From positions 35,770 to 99,769 of the forward strand of contig NZ_JAELTX010000004.1 in the NCBI RefSeq assembly GCF_016429065.1: a stretch of DNA of 64,000 nt, written 5' to 3'. Below, one piece after another: positions 26,415 through 36,187 of the stretch. Made by a program: the position numbers and the translations under genes. Origin of the DNA: Pedobacter sp. ASV17 (GTDB lineage Bacteria; Bacteroidota; Bacteroidia; Sphingobacteriales; Sphingobacteriaceae). Within the stretch, counting starts at the first letter, position 1. Every line of letters starts with the position of its first letter. Below the pieces are notes generated by a model. It was given only the letters and a program-made list of their open reading frames with translations, was not told the origin of the DNA and did no database searches.

Positions 26415-27215
26415 ATGGAAAGAGAATTGCCAGTGATTAAGATTGCAGAAACCGAGTTTCTGATCGACGTCGAAAATTTACAGCTCGTACAAAGGGAGAA
26501 TCGAAAAAACACCATTTCAATTGAGGAGATGCATGATGGCGGAAACGGTTACAATTTTAGGTACTGCCGAAACAATAAGACCGTACAAGGACCAGGATGG
26601 CAAAAGCCCGATCTGATAAAGGTTTATATCCCCGAATTCGTAGAGATGGATCCCGAAGGAATGGCGGCCAAATATGGACTTTCATTGTCTGAGCTGAAAG
26701 GAAAGTCCGACTTTGATATCATCGTTGACCAGGAGGCATTAGAGAAGAGGTTAAATGGAAGACTTACCACAGTTGACATTGCAGGTCATCTCTTTTACGT
26801 CGACATTCCAATGGAAATGCTAAGACCGCATGATGATTTTCTATCTAAGGGAATTCGTTTCGATGACATCGAATTCTATGTCGATGACAATGCAGATGAA
26901 TATATCATACCCTACCATCCAGGAAGGCATGAATTTCAAGATATTGACCTTGACAATATTGTCGAATTTCCCAAAGACCTAATACTGGTTGCCTTTCCCC
27001 ACGAACGATTTCTTGATCCTGTAGCTATCAACAGAAAGGCAGGATATGACTTGACTGCTGGACTGAAGTACAGGCCAGTACAGTCACATTTTAAGTCACG
27101 AATAGTAAATGTAAAGGAGACCGTATTCCAAAGAATTATGGAGGATAACCGCAATAGGAAAGAAAAAAGAGAAGTGAAGGAGGCCAAATCAAAACAAAGG
27201 CGAAGGGGGCTCTAA
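26415..27215 (+). CDS. Repeat-built ICE protein of unknown function, paralogue of the preceding gene
   Basis: This 266-residue protein has two units like those of its neighbour: LPVIKIAETEFLIDVENLQL near the start and MDPEGMAAKYGL at ~78, then LTTVDIAGHLFYVDIPMEM at ~117 and LDPVAINRKAGY at ~201. The C-terminus is highly basic (NRKEKREVKEAKSKQRRRGL) and may bind nucleic acid. The pair is 9 bp apart and probably arose by duplication. The function is unknown. Confidence 0.8.
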   Translation: MERELPVIKIAETEFLIDVENLQLVQRENRKNTISIEEMHDGGNGYNFRYCRNNKTVQGPGWQKPDLIKVYIPEFVEMDPEGMAAKYGLSLSELKGKSDFDIIVDQEALEKRLNGRLTTVDIAGHLFYVDIPMEMLRPHDDFLSKGIRFDDIEFYVDDNADEYIIPYHPGRHEFQDIDLDNIVEFPKDLILVAFPHERFLDPVAINRKAGYDLTAGLKYRPVQSHFKSRIVNVKETVFQRIMEDNRNRKEKREVKEAKSKQRRRGL

Positions 27216-27246
27216 AAAATAAGATGAACATAATAGGAATAGTGAG

Positions 27247-29715
27247 ATGGAAAAGATGTTGGAGGATATATTCCCAATCATGGATGTACAGCATGACTGC
27301 ATCCTGAGTAAAAATGGCGATGTAACGATAGTTTTTAAGGTTGACCTGCCCGAAGTATTTACCCTTTCGGACCAAGAGTATGAAGCCTTTCATCAATCGT
27401 GGATTAAAGCCATTAAAATTTTACCAAAGAATACTGTATTGCACAAACAGGACTGGTTTCTGGACAGTTCATTCAGTCCCGATTTTTCAAAAGAGGACAA
27501 CAGTTTTTTAAGCAGGAGTAGCGACAGGTTCTTTAACGAACGTCCCTTTTTGGAACACTCGTGCTATATCATGCTGACCAAAAAGCCTGCGAACAGAAAA
27601 AGTGCAAGTTCACTTTTTTCAAATCTGCTGAAAAAAAATATCGTGCCAGAAGAAACACTCTCAAAACAGGCTTTACAGGACTTCGTTGACAGTACAGGGC
27701 AGTTTCGCCGCATTATGGAAGACAGCGGTTTCGTGAAACTACAGCGAATGACCGACTACTTCCTGAAAAGCCATAGCCGAAGGAAGGGACTGATTGAGCG
27801 TTACTGTTACCTTAGCGAAGGGGAGCAGAATCATTTCATCAACGACATTAGTTTTGACGAAGGGCTAAGGGTTGGTGATCGCTATTGCCAACTTTATACC
27901 TTGGGTGATGCCGTTGATCTTCCTGCTTTGTGCGGTAGCCGTATAAATTACGATAAGTATTCCACCGACAGGACCAAATTCAGCATAGGCTTCGCGTCAA
28001 CACTGGGCCAGTTGCTGTCATGCAACCACATCTATAACCAATTTATTTTTATTGATGATGCACAAAAAGCCATCCAAAAGCTGGAAGCCAAACGGTTGCG
28101 TCTGCAATCCCTATCGGCCTACAGCCGTGAGAACCTGATAGCAAGAGATTCGACCAATGCGTTTCTCAACGAAGCGATTTCGCAACAGCGTTTGCCCGTA
28201 AAGGCACACTACAACGTATTGGTTTGGTGTGATGACAGGGAAGAGTTGAAGCAGCTTAAGAACATGGTTTCTTCAGCACTGGCCCAAATGGATGCCGTTG
28301 CCAAACAGGAAACCGTTGGTGCACCGCAAATCTTTTGGGCCGGCATACCAGGCAATGCGGCCGACTTTCCAATGAACGACACCTTTGATACGTTTGCCGA
28401 ACAGGCCACCTGCTTCCTTAATCTGGAAACAGGCTACCGTACTTCGCTCAGCCCCTTCGGCATCCGTCTGGGTGACAGGTTAACGGGGAAACCCATACAC
28501 GTCGATATTTCAGACGAGCCGATGAACATGGGCATTTGCACTAACCGAAACAAGTTTATTCTAGGGCCGTCAGGAAGCGGAAAGTCATTCTTTACCAATC
28601 ACATGGTTCGTAGCTATTATGAGCAGGGCACACACATCGTACTGGTAGATGTAGGGCACAGCTATAAAGGATTGTGCGACATGGTGAACGGCTACTACTT
28701 TACCTACAGTGAACAAAATCCCATCCGTTTTAATCCTTTTTATATTGGTGAAGGCGACAGTCTGGACACGGAAAAAAAAGAGAGCATCAAAACGCTGCTA
28801 TTGGCACTGTGGAAAAAGGACGACGAGCAATTCAAACGAAGCGAATATGTTGCACTGTCCAACGCCATTGGCGGTTACTATGAATACCTTGAAAACCACC
28901 CGAGCATATTTCCTTGCTTCAATACCTTCTATGCCTTTCTGCGAGAAGATTATACCAAAGTATTGGAAGGTGATAGGGTAAAGGAAAAGGATTTTGATAT
29001 TGACAACTTCCTGTATGTACTCCGTCCGTACTACGAAGGGGGTGAATTCGATTATCTGCTAAATGCCACCGAAAACCTTAATCTGCTTCAGGAAAGGTTC
29101 ATCGTATTCGAACTGGACAACATTAAAGACCACCCCATCCTTTTTCCTGTAGTTACCATCATCATCATGGAAGTCTTTATCAATAAAATGCGCAAGATGA
29201 AGGGCATCCGCAAAATGATATTGATTGAAGAGGCCTGGAAAGCCCTAATGAAAGAAGGGTTTGCCGAATACATCAAATATCTCTTCAAAACGGTAAGGAA
29301 ATTTTTTGGTGAAGCGATAGTAGTTACACAGGAAGTGGAGGACATTATTTCATCGCCTATTGTAAAGCAGGCCATCATCAACAATTCCGACTGTAAGATA
29401 TTGCTTGACCAAAGCAAATATCAGAACAAATTTGACCAGATCCAGGAGCTTCTCGGACTGACAGAAAAGGAAAAGGCATTGGTGCTTTCCGTCAACAAAG
29501 CCAATGACCCGACCAAAAAATACAAGGAAGTCTTCATCAGCCTTGGCGGTATGCTAAGCAAGGTGTACCGTACCGAAGTTAGCCTTGAAGAATATCTGGC
29601 CTACACTACCGAACAAAGTGAAAAGGTAAGACTTGCCGAACACGCCGAGAAATTTGGCGGCGACATCCAAAAAGGCATTACTGCAATGGCCGAGGAAATC
29701 AGGAACAAAAGCTAA
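27247..29715 (+). CDS. traG: Conjugation ATPase TraG (VirB4-like)
   Basis: The protein has 822 residues. Walker A is LGPSGSGKSFFTNHMV at about residue 438. Walker B is MILIEEAWKALM at about 658. The N-terminal VirB4 part (PIMDVQHDCILSKNGDVTIV) and the conserved QLLSCNHIYNQF segment are present. This is the motor of the type IV secretion system that builds and energises the transfer apparatus. It lies in the middle of the tra operon. Confidence 0.95.
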   Translation: MEKMLEDIFPIMDVQHDCILSKNGDVTIVFKVDLPEVFTLSDQEYEAFHQSWIKAIKILPKNTVLHKQDWFLDSSFSPDFSKEDNSFLSRSSDRFFNERPFLEHSCYIMLTKKPANRKSASSLFSNLLKKNIVPEETLSKQALQDFVDSTGQFRRIMEDSGFVKLQRMTDYFLKSHSRRKGLIERYCYLSEGEQNHFINDISFDEGLRVGDRYCQLYTLGDAVDLPALCGSRINYDKYSTDRTKFSIGFASTLGQLLSCNHIYNQFIFIDDAQKAIQKLEAKRLRLQSLSAYSRENLIARDSTNAFLNEAISQQRLPVKAHYNVLVWCDDREELKQLKNMVSSALAQMDAVAKQETVGAPQIFWAGIPGNAADFPMNDTFDTFAEQATCFLNLETGYRTSLSPFGIRLGDRLTGKPIHVDISDEPMNMGICTNRNKFILGPSGSGKSFFTNHMVRSYYEQGTHIVLVDVGHSYKGLCDMVNGYYFTYSEQNPIRFNPFYIGEGDSLDTEKKESIKTLLLALWKKDDEQFKRSEYVALSNAIGGYYEYLENHPSIFPCFNTFYAFLREDYTKVLEGDRVKEKDFDIDNFLYVLRPYYEGGEFDYLLNATENLNLLQERFIVFELDNIKDHPILFPVVTIIIMEVFINKMRKMKGIRKMILIEEAWKALMKEGFAEYIKYLFKTVRKFFGEAIVVTQEVEDIISSPIVKQAIINNSDCKILLDQSKYQNKFDQIQELLGLTEKEKALVLSVNKANDPTKKYKEVFISLGGMLSKVYRTEVSLEEYLAYTTEQSEKVRLAEHAEKFGGDIQKGITAMAEEIRNKS

Positions 29716-29726
29716 AAATCAAAACC

Positions 29727-30410
29727 ATGAAAAAGTACCTTAAAATATTACTCATGGCACTGGCGCTATCGATCGCATCAGTGCCGGTTCACCAAGCCAA
29801 AGCCCAAGCTGGGATTTTGACCGTTATCCAGCAGGGAATCAAACGCGTAATACGGGCAGTTGACCTAAAAATACAGAGACTCCAGAACAAAACGATCTGG
29901 TTACAGAATGCCCAAAAGACATTGGAAAACGCACTATCGAAGCTAAAGCTCAAAGAAATAGGGGAATGGACCGAAAAGCAGAAGGAACAGTACCGTAAAT
30001 ACTATGAGGAACTGGCAAAGGTAAAAGCCATGATAACCTATTATCAGCGTATCCGCGAGGTAGCCCAAAAACAGGTGGCAATGGTAGCCGAATACAGCAG
30101 GGCATGGGCGCTAATCAGAAGCGACCAGAATTTCACCGTCAACGAGCTGAACTACATGGAAAAGGTGTACAGTGGCATTCTGCAGGCAAGTATCCAGAAC
30201 ATCGACCAGATTACACTCATTATTGAGTCCTTCGCCCTTCAGATGAGCGATGCCAAAAGATTGCAGCTCATTAACGATGCTGCCGACAAGATTGACAATA
30301 CCTACGATGACCTGCGACGATTCAACCAGCAGAATATAATCCTGAGCCTGCAACGAGCCAAAACGGCCAAAGAAGTTGCAGCAGTAAAAAAAATGTATGG
30401 ACTACCCTAA
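29727..30410 (+). CDS. traI: Conjugal transfer protein TraI
   Basis: The protein has 227 residues with a leader (MKKYLKILLMALALSIASVP, cleaved near AKAQ). The mature protein is almost wholly helical (LQNKTIWLQNAQKTLENALS, then YYEELAKVKAMITYYQRIRE) with a conserved C-terminal AKEVAAVKKMYGLP. This is the periplasmic TraI of Bacteroidota ICEs, positioned between traG and traJ. Its exact function in the apparatus is unknown. Confidence 0.85.
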   Translation: MKKYLKILLMALALSIASVPVHQAKAQAGILTVIQQGIKRVIRAVDLKIQRLQNKTIWLQNAQKTLENALSKLKLKEIGEWTEKQKEQYRKYYEELAKVKAMITYYQRIREVAQKQVAMVAEYSRAWALIRSDQNFTVNELNYMEKVYSGILQASIQNIDQITLIIESFALQMSDAKRLQLINDAADKIDNTYDDLRRFNQQNIILSLQRAKTAKEVAAVKKMYGLP

Positions 30411-30421
30411 AAACCCTTAAC

Positions 30422-31075
30422 ATGAAAAAGATATTCATCGCACTATTCATCCTTACTGCCAGCGTACAGGCATTGCATGCCCAAACCTGGAGCGAGTGGA
30501 CCAAGCAGAAAAAAACACAACGAAAATACCTTCTCCAGCAGATTGCCGCACTGAAGGTGTATGCAAGCTACGTGAAAGAGGGCTACAATATTGCCAAAAA
30601 GGGACTCAATACCATCGGCAGTTTCAAAAGGGGAGAGTTCAGCCTACATACCGATTTCTTCAATTCCTTAAAGTCGGTGAACCCAAAGGTAAAACGTTCC
30701 GTAAAGGTGGCGCAGATTATCGAGCTACAGCTCCGAATGGTGCAGGACTATAACAGAACCTTTAGACAGTTACGTGACGGTGGTATGCTGGCTCCCGATG
30801 AGCTTGAATATATCACCAGGGTTTTTGGTAGGCTCATGGAAGACTGCGCCCAGACCATTGATGCGCTAATTGATGTAACCACCAGCGGAACATTGGAAAT
30901 GACCGACGACGAGCGACTTTCACGCATTGAAAAGCTCCATAAGGATATGCAGCAGAAATACACATTTCTGCAGGGATTCAGCAATGATACCAAAGTGCTT
31001 GCAATTTCCAGAAAACAGGAAAACAACGACGTTAAAACCAGCCGTGCATTGCATGGCATAAATCCGGAACAATGA
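30422..31075 (+). CDS. Secreted helical protein of the tra operon, paralogue 1
   Basis: The protein has 217 residues and a leader (MKKIFIALFILTASVQALHA). The remainder is helical with GEFSLHTDFFNSLKSVNPKV and ALHGINPEQ at the end. The following gene repeats the same pattern (GNFSLHKTFLDGLLQVSP, LHGINTNQ), so the two are paralogues. Such proteins have been labelled TerB-like in databases, but no tellurite function can be seen. Its stop overlaps the next start (ATGA at 31072). Confidence 0.75.
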   Translation: MKKIFIALFILTASVQALHAQTWSEWTKQKKTQRKYLLQQIAALKVYASYVKEGYNIAKKGLNTIGSFKRGEFSLHTDFFNSLKSVNPKVKRSVKVAQIIELQLRMVQDYNRTFRQLRDGGMLAPDELEYITRVFGRLMEDCAQTIDALIDVTTSGTLEMTDDERLSRIEKLHKDMQQKYTFLQGFSNDTKVLAISRKQENNDVKTSRALHGINPEQ

Positions 31076-31707
31076 AAATTCTAGTAACATTTATCCTGTG
31101 CCTTACCTTCTTAGGAGGCTCGGTACGTGCGCAGTCCCACGAGGCGCAACAGCTTCTGCTTAACGTGGAAAAACTATCGCAGTTCAGGCAACTGCTGAAG
31201 GACATGAAAAAAGGGTACGAAATCCTGACCTACGGTTACAACACCGTAAAGGATATTTCGCAGGGAAATTTCAGCCTGCACAAAACCTTCCTCGACGGAC
31301 TGTTGCAGGTAAGCCCAACGGTTAGGAACTACCGAAAAGTGGTAGGCATTGTCAATTACCAAATTACGTTGGTCAATGAATACCGAAGCGCTTTTGGTCG
31401 TTTCAGGAACGAGGGAAACTTCACACCGCGTGAAATCCAATACCTATCTACGGTTTACGGCAGGCTGTTTGACGACAGCCTAAGAAACCTCGACGACCTT
31501 ACCACCATCATCACCGCTGGCAGGGCACGCATGAACGACGACGAACGCCTTAAAGAAATCGACCGGATTTTCGCCGAAATGGAAGACAAGGTTTTATTTC
31601 TCCGAAACTTCAATAACAACACTTCCGTGTTGGCACTGCAAAGAGCAAGAGAGCGTGCAGACGTGCAATCGGTGGGCAAACTACATGGTATCAATACAAA
31701 CCAATAA
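31072..31707 (+). CDS. Secreted helical protein of the tra operon, paralogue 2
   Basis: This 211-residue protein overlaps the first paralogue by 4 bp. The leader is MKILVTFILCLTFLGGSVRA. The shared features are the FSLHKTFLDGL block, the LSTVYGRLFDDSLRNLDDLT helix and the LHGINTNQ end. It is periplasmic by its leader. The function is unknown, but fixed order between traI and traJ suggests a scaffold role. Confidence 0.75.
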   Translation: MKILVTFILCLTFLGGSVRAQSHEAQQLLLNVEKLSQFRQLLKDMKKGYEILTYGYNTVKDISQGNFSLHKTFLDGLLQVSPTVRNYRKVVGIVNYQITLVNEYRSAFGRFRNEGNFTPREIQYLSTVYGRLFDDSLRNLDDLTTIITAGRARMNDDERLKEIDRIFAEMEDKVLFLRNFNNNTSVLALQRARERADVQSVGKLHGINTNQ

Positions 31708-31717
31708 TAACCAAAAC

Positions 31718-32923
31718 ATGAAAACAACAAAGAAAACAACTCTGCTACTGCTCATTCTTTGCCTGCCGATTTTTGGAAAGGCACAGGGACTGGCCGGTGA
31801 AATGAACGGACTCCATAGCGTACTGGAACAACTCTACACCGAAATGATGCCATTGTGCAGCCAATTGATAGGGATTGGACAGGGATTGGCCGGCTTTGCG
31901 GCGCTATGGTACATTGCCGCCCGTGTCTGGAGACATCTGGCAAATGCAGAACCAATCGACTTCTATCCCTTGATGAGACCCTTTGCTATCGGACTTTGCA
32001 TTATGCTTTTTCCTTCCGTAATGGGTATTATTAATGGAGTAATGAAGCCTACCGTTACCGGAACCGCCAGAATGGTAGAAGGAAGCAACAAAGCCATTGC
32101 CGTTCTGCTCAAGAAAAAAGAGGAAGCCATCAAGAAGACCAATGCGTGGCAAATGTACGTAGGGGAGAGCGGAAGTGGGGATCGTGATCGATGGTACAAA
32201 TACACCAACGACAATGCCAGTCCAGATGACGAAGGAATGTTTGAGGGCATTGGAAATGACATCAAATTTGCCATGTCGAAACTCTCGTATAACTTCAGGA
32301 ATTCCGTAAAGGAATGGATGAGTGAAATATTACGGATACTCTTTGAGGCGGCGGCACTCTGTATCGACACACTCAGGACCTTCCAACTTGTTGTCCTCTC
32401 CATTCTTGGACCTTTGGTATTCGGTCTGGCAGTTTTTGATGGCTTCCAGCATACCCTTACCGTTTGGCTGGCCAGATACATCAACATCTTTTTATGGCTT
32501 CCAGTAGCCAATATCTTCGGAGCCATCATCGGTAAAATTCAGGAGAAGATGCTGGCAATCGATATATCACAGATCAATGCGGCGGGCGATACCTTTTTCA
32601 GCCGTACGGATGCAGCGTATCTGGTTTTTATGATTATTGGGATAGTAGGCTACTTTACCGTTCCCTCCGTTGCCAACTACATCGTACATGCCGGAGGCGG
32701 TGGAGCATTGGGTCAGAAAATTACTAGCATGTTTGGACGAAGTACCCAAACCGTAGTGAGCACTACGTCAGCCGGCGTTGGAATGGCGGTAGACGCTATG
32801 GGGAACAAGTCAGCACAGATGTCGCAGAGCATGGCGGCAAACGGCAGCACATCACCATATTTTGATGAGGGCAATGGCAAATCATCGGGCTATCAAAATG
32901 ACAGGTTAAAAGGAAACTCTTAA
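31718..32923 (+). CDS. traJ: Conjugative transfer protein TraJ (VirB6-like)
   Basis: The protein has 401 residues from MKTTKKTTLLLLILCLPIFG; the frame opens 21 codons earlier but that part lies inside the preceding gene. It is a polytopic membrane protein with about six helices (for example LIGIGQGLAGFAALWYIAAR, FAIGLCIMLFPSVMGIINGV, TFQLVVLSILGPLVFGLAVF). This is the TraJ/VirB6 channel component of the inner membrane. Confidence 0.9.
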   Translation: MKTTKKTTLLLLILCLPIFGKAQGLAGEMNGLHSVLEQLYTEMMPLCSQLIGIGQGLAGFAALWYIAARVWRHLANAEPIDFYPLMRPFAIGLCIMLFPSVMGIINGVMKPTVTGTARMVEGSNKAIAVLLKKKEEAIKKTNAWQMYVGESGSGDRDRWYKYTNDNASPDDEGMFEGIGNDIKFAMSKLSYNFRNSVKEWMSEILRILFEAAALCIDTLRTFQLVVLSILGPLVFGLAVFDGFQHTLTVWLARYINIFLWLPVANIFGAIIGKIQEKMLAIDISQINAAGDTFFSRTDAAYLVFMIIGIVGYFTVPSVANYIVHAGGGGALGQKITSMFGRSTQTVVSTTSAGVGMAVDAMGNKSAQMSQSMAANGSTSPYFDEGNGKSSGYQNDRLKGNS

Positions 32924-32934
32924 AGCACAACAGC

Positions 32935-33558
32935 ATGTTTACAAAAATGAAAAATATCGATAGCGCCTTCTCGCAAGTACGCAGGTTCACACTCGCGGTA
33001 GTCTCGGGAAGTATCATTATTACCTGTTTTGCCGTTTACCATAGCTTCAAGCTCGTGAACGAAATACAGGGGCGTATTTATATCCTTGCCAATGATAAGG
33101 CAATGGAAGCCTATTCATCCGACAGAAAAGACAATATTCCCGTTGAGGCGCGCGACCATGTAAAAACTTTCCACAAACTCTTTTTCACCCTTGATCCAGA
33201 TGATAAGGCTATACAGGCTAACATCGCCAAAGCCCTATACCTGGCTGATGGAACGGCAAAGCGGGCCTATGACGACCTGAAGGAGAACGGCTACTATGCA
33301 GGGCTTATCAGTGGAAACGTGAACCAGACCATTGCTATCGACAGCGTTATGATTGACATCAATTCACATCCCTACCGTTTCCGGTGCTATGCCACACAGA
33401 CCATCATCAGGCCGACTACCATCACCACCAGAAGCCTGCTCACAGAAGGCGGATTGAGAAACGTTTCGCGAAGCGATAACAATCCCCACGGATTTTTAAT
33501 CGAACGATGGAATACCCTTGAAAATAGAGATATGAAAACCACAAACAGAACCCAATAA
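32935..33558 (+). CDS. traK: Conjugative transfer protein TraK
   Basis: The protein has 207 residues. It starts MFTKMKNIDSAFSQVRRFTL and has one membrane helix near residues 18-38 (LAVVSGSIIITCFAVYHSFK). The periplasmic part contains the block IPVEARDHVKTFHKLFFTL, typical of TraK. The family is compared with VirB8-type assembly factors. Confidence 0.93.
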   Translation: MFTKMKNIDSAFSQVRRFTLAVVSGSIIITCFAVYHSFKLVNEIQGRIYILANDKAMEAYSSDRKDNIPVEARDHVKTFHKLFFTLDPDDKAIQANIAKALYLADGTAKRAYDDLKENGYYAGLISGNVNQTIAIDSVMIDINSHPYRFRCYATQTIIRPTTITTRSLLTEGGLRNVSRSDNNPHGFLIERWNTLENRDMKTTNRTQ

Positions 33559-33568
33559 ATATAAAACT

Positions 33569-34030
33569 ATGGATAAGTCAAAAGAAGCAGAGGGACCAGT
33601 GAAAAGGGGACTATCCGCAAAAATCAGAAGGTTGGAAAGGCGCAGCGCCGACTGGCTGGAAAAATCTACCAGCCATTTTACCAAAAAAACATGGGCAATA
33701 CTATTGGCCCTTTTCATTATGCTGGGTGCTGCCATCTCAGGCATGCTATTGATTGGAGGGCTGACTGGACAGCTAGAAAATGCCTTTAACCTGTACCGCA
33801 TTACCAAAAGTATCAACACGCCAACAATAGGCAACGAAACCACGAGCCGCGAAGGGCTTACCAAAGCTGAATTTGACAAGCTGTTGCACTACCAAACCTA
33901 TTTGGATAGCCTGCAAAAAAGTCCCGAAGGAAGGAAAAGATACCAGCAGATACAGAAGCAGCATCCCGGATTGCCGGACAGCCTGAACACCATTATCAAA
34001 ACGTATCAATCACAATTTAAAATCAAATAG
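33569..34030 (+). CDS. traL: Small TraL-position protein of the transfer operon
   Basis: The protein has 153 residues: a basic cytoplasmic head (SAKIRRLERRSADWLEKSTS), one membrane helix (about 46-66, AILLALFIMLGAAISGMLLI) and a helical periplasmic tail. It sits between traK and traM, where traL lies in CTnDOT-type elements. The name is given from position. Sequence similarity across this family is low. Confidence 0.75.
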   Translation: MDKSKEAEGPVKRGLSAKIRRLERRSADWLEKSTSHFTKKTWAILLALFIMLGAAISGMLLIGGLTGQLENAFNLYRITKSINTPTIGNETTSREGLTKAEFDKLLHYQTYLDSLQKSPEGRKRYQQIQKQHPGLPDSLNTIIKTYQSQFKIK

Positions 34031-34032
34031 AA

Positions 34033-35295
34033 ATGGAAAATCAATTAAAAATGCAGAGAAAGCGAAAGCTGATGCTCATGCTACCCGTGCTGGTACTGCC
34101 ATTCGTTACCCTCATTTTTTGGGCATTGGGAGGTGGTCAGGGCAACATCGCCCAGGCATCTGAAAACAAAATGGCCGGATTTAATCTGAAGCTGCCCGAT
34201 GCGCAAATGAAGGAAGAAACCGAGTTGGACAAAATGGGCTACTATACCAAAGCAAAAAAAGACTCCATTAAATTTCAGGAACTGCTTAGGAACGACCCTA
34301 ATTATAGGGAAACGGGGCCGATGGAAGCACAGGCGCAACAACAATATTCCGGTTATCACCTTGGCAGTAATGGAATGAACAATTCCTTATATGGATCAGG
34401 CTATAACGACCCAAACACGCAGAAAATATATGACCGACTTTCGGTACTTAACCGAGAGCTGAACAGGCCAGGGAGTAACAATCCCTATCAGGAACCGTAT
34501 GCTTTGGGAGCAGGGAGTACCAGAACCAGTGCTTTGGCGGGTTCGGAAGTTGACCGTTTGGAGCAAATGATGAAAACGATGAGCCAGCCTGAAGGCGATG
34601 ACCCCGAAATGCGACAGCTTAACGGCATGCTGGAAAAAATACTTGACATCCAACATCCCGACCGCGTGAGGCAAAAGCTTCAGGACGCAAGCAATGGCAA
34701 ACGAGGACAGGTATATGCCGTTACTGGGGTCAAAAAAGAGAACAATGTGACCATTCTTTCTGGTGGCAAAGCAGGCTTTAACGGCGGGTTTTATTCGCTC
34801 GATGAAAACCTTGAACCACAGGAACAGAATGCCATCCAAGCAGCAGTTCACGAAAACCAGACAATTGTTACGGGTTCGACCGTAAAGCTTAGGCTTCTAA
34901 ATGACATTGTGGTAAATGGAACAACTATCCCCAGGGATAATTTTGTGTTTGGTAAAGCTTCTTTAGAGGGAGAAAGGCTTACCATCAAAATAGCAGGCAT
35001 ACGCTATAAGAATTCTCTTTATCCCGTAGAACTTTCCGTTTACGATCTTGATGGGATGGATGGTGTCAGAATACCGGGAGCTATTACAAGGGACGTTGCC
35101 AAACAATCTGTTGACCGTTCCCTTCAGGCTATAGGGATGACTTCACTTGATCCGTCAGTAGAAGCACAAGCTGCGGGGGCAGGTATTGAGGCGGTAAAAT
35201 CACTTGTTAGCAAGAAAGTAAAATTGGTAAAAGTGATGGTAAAGGCGGGGTACAAAGTGCTCCTACGTGACGAAAAACAAAAACAATCCTATTAG
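34033..35295 (+). CDS. traM: Conjugative transfer protein TraM (VirB10-like)
   Basis: The protein has 420 residues. An N-terminal membrane anchor (about 13-32, LMLPVLVLPFVTLIFWALG) is followed by a low-complexity spacer rich in Gly, Asn and Tyr. The C-terminal TraM domain has GSTVKLRLLNDIVVNGTTIP and the later YPVELSVYDLDGMDGVRIPG. This protein spans the periplasm and links the inner and outer membrane parts of the apparatus. Confidence 0.93.
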   Translation: MENQLKMQRKRKLMLMLPVLVLPFVTLIFWALGGGQGNIAQASENKMAGFNLKLPDAQMKEETELDKMGYYTKAKKDSIKFQELLRNDPNYRETGPMEAQAQQQYSGYHLGSNGMNNSLYGSGYNDPNTQKIYDRLSVLNRELNRPGSNNPYQEPYALGAGSTRTSALAGSEVDRLEQMMKTMSQPEGDDPEMRQLNGMLEKILDIQHPDRVRQKLQDASNGKRGQVYAVTGVKKENNVTILSGGKAGFNGGFYSLDENLEPQEQNAIQAAVHENQTIVTGSTVKLRLLNDIVVNGTTIPRDNFVFGKASLEGERLTIKIAGIRYKNSLYPVELSVYDLDGMDGVRIPGAITRDVAKQSVDRSLQAIGMTSLDPSVEAQAAGAGIEAVKSLVSKKVKLVKVMVKAGYKVLLRDEKQKQSY

Positions 35296-35314
35296 ATAAT
35301 TAAAAATTTGAAAG

Positions 35315-36160
35315 ATGAAAACACTGATTATGAAACTGTGGGCATTAGTTATATTAATTATGCCCTTTACAACTAACGCACAGCAAAAGAGTCTGGGAAC
35401 AATAGAGGCATATCGCATACAGATAAGCACTGACAAAACTACCAACATCATATTTCCCTTGCCTATTGTGAGTGTAGATCGCGGCAATAAACACATCCTC
35501 GTACAAAAGGCAAAAGGCGTGGAGAACATCTTACAGGTAAAAGCAGCAAACGATAGCATTAAGGAAAGCAATCTTAGCGTAATTACCTCAGATGGCAAGC
35601 TCACTTCATTTATTGTGAACTATAACAGGGAACCAGCCGCTCTCAACATCTCTTTGGTCGAAGACAACCGAAAGGGAACCATTTTTTTATCCAATGACCA
35701 AGTAAACCAAGCCGAAATAGAAGCCTGCTCTAAACAGGCATTGTACTCCCGTAAAAGGATTGGAGGCATTCACGAGAAAAACTTCGGCATTGATTTCACT
35801 CTCAATGGAATATTTATCCATAAAAACCTCATGTATTTCAGGATCAGGGTTGAAAACCAATCCAATATTGGCTATGATATTGACCAATTGAGATTTTATA
35901 TACAGGATCAGAGAAAAGCAAAAAGAACCGCTAGCCAGGAGGTAGAAGTTACACCAGTAACCGTATTTAATAATAGTAGTAAAATACTTCCCCGTGAAAC
36001 TTCCGTAATGGTAGTTTCCTTGCCAAAATTTACAATCCCCGACAAAAAGTTTCTTGCTATACAGCTCATGGAGGCCAACGGAGGTAGGCATTTGGAGCTT
36101 AATATTAAAAATAGGACACTTTTCAAAGTGGCAGAAATCACTTTGCCAGTAGTGCGATAG
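35315..36160 (+). CDS. traN: Conjugative transfer protein TraN (VirB9-like, DUF4138)
   Basis: The protein has 281 residues with a leader (MKTLIMKLWALVILIMPFTT). The N-terminal domain contains KTTNIIFPLPIVSVDRGNKH and the middle IHEKNFGIDFTLNGIFIHKN, both typical of DUF4138/TraN. It forms the outer membrane-associated ring with TraM. It is the last recognised tra gene. No traO, traP or traQ was found downstream; the three paralogues at 36188-39281 occupy that position. Confidence 0.9.
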   Translation: MKTLIMKLWALVILIMPFTTNAQQKSLGTIEAYRIQISTDKTTNIIFPLPIVSVDRGNKHILVQKAKGVENILQVKAANDSIKESNLSVITSDGKLTSFIVNYNREPAALNISLVEDNRKGTIFLSNDQVNQAEIEACSKQALYSRKRIGGIHEKNFGIDFTLNGIFIHKNLMYFRIRVENQSNIGYDIDQLRFYIQDQRKAKRTASQEVEVTPVTVFNNSSKILPRETSVMVVSLPKFTIPDKKFLAIQLMEANGGRHLELNIKNRTLFKVAEITLPVVR

Positions 36161-36187
36161 CCTTAGGCACCTGCAAAAAAAGAATTG

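Noticed and set aside
30422..31707. Tellurite resistance (TerB-like) function for the two paralogues
   Set aside because: Both have signal peptides and tra-operon context; no TerB metal-binding residues were seen.
31963..32529. 188-residue minus-strand frame inside traJ
   Set aside because: It lies fully opposite the traJ membrane protein, whose frame has clear family features.
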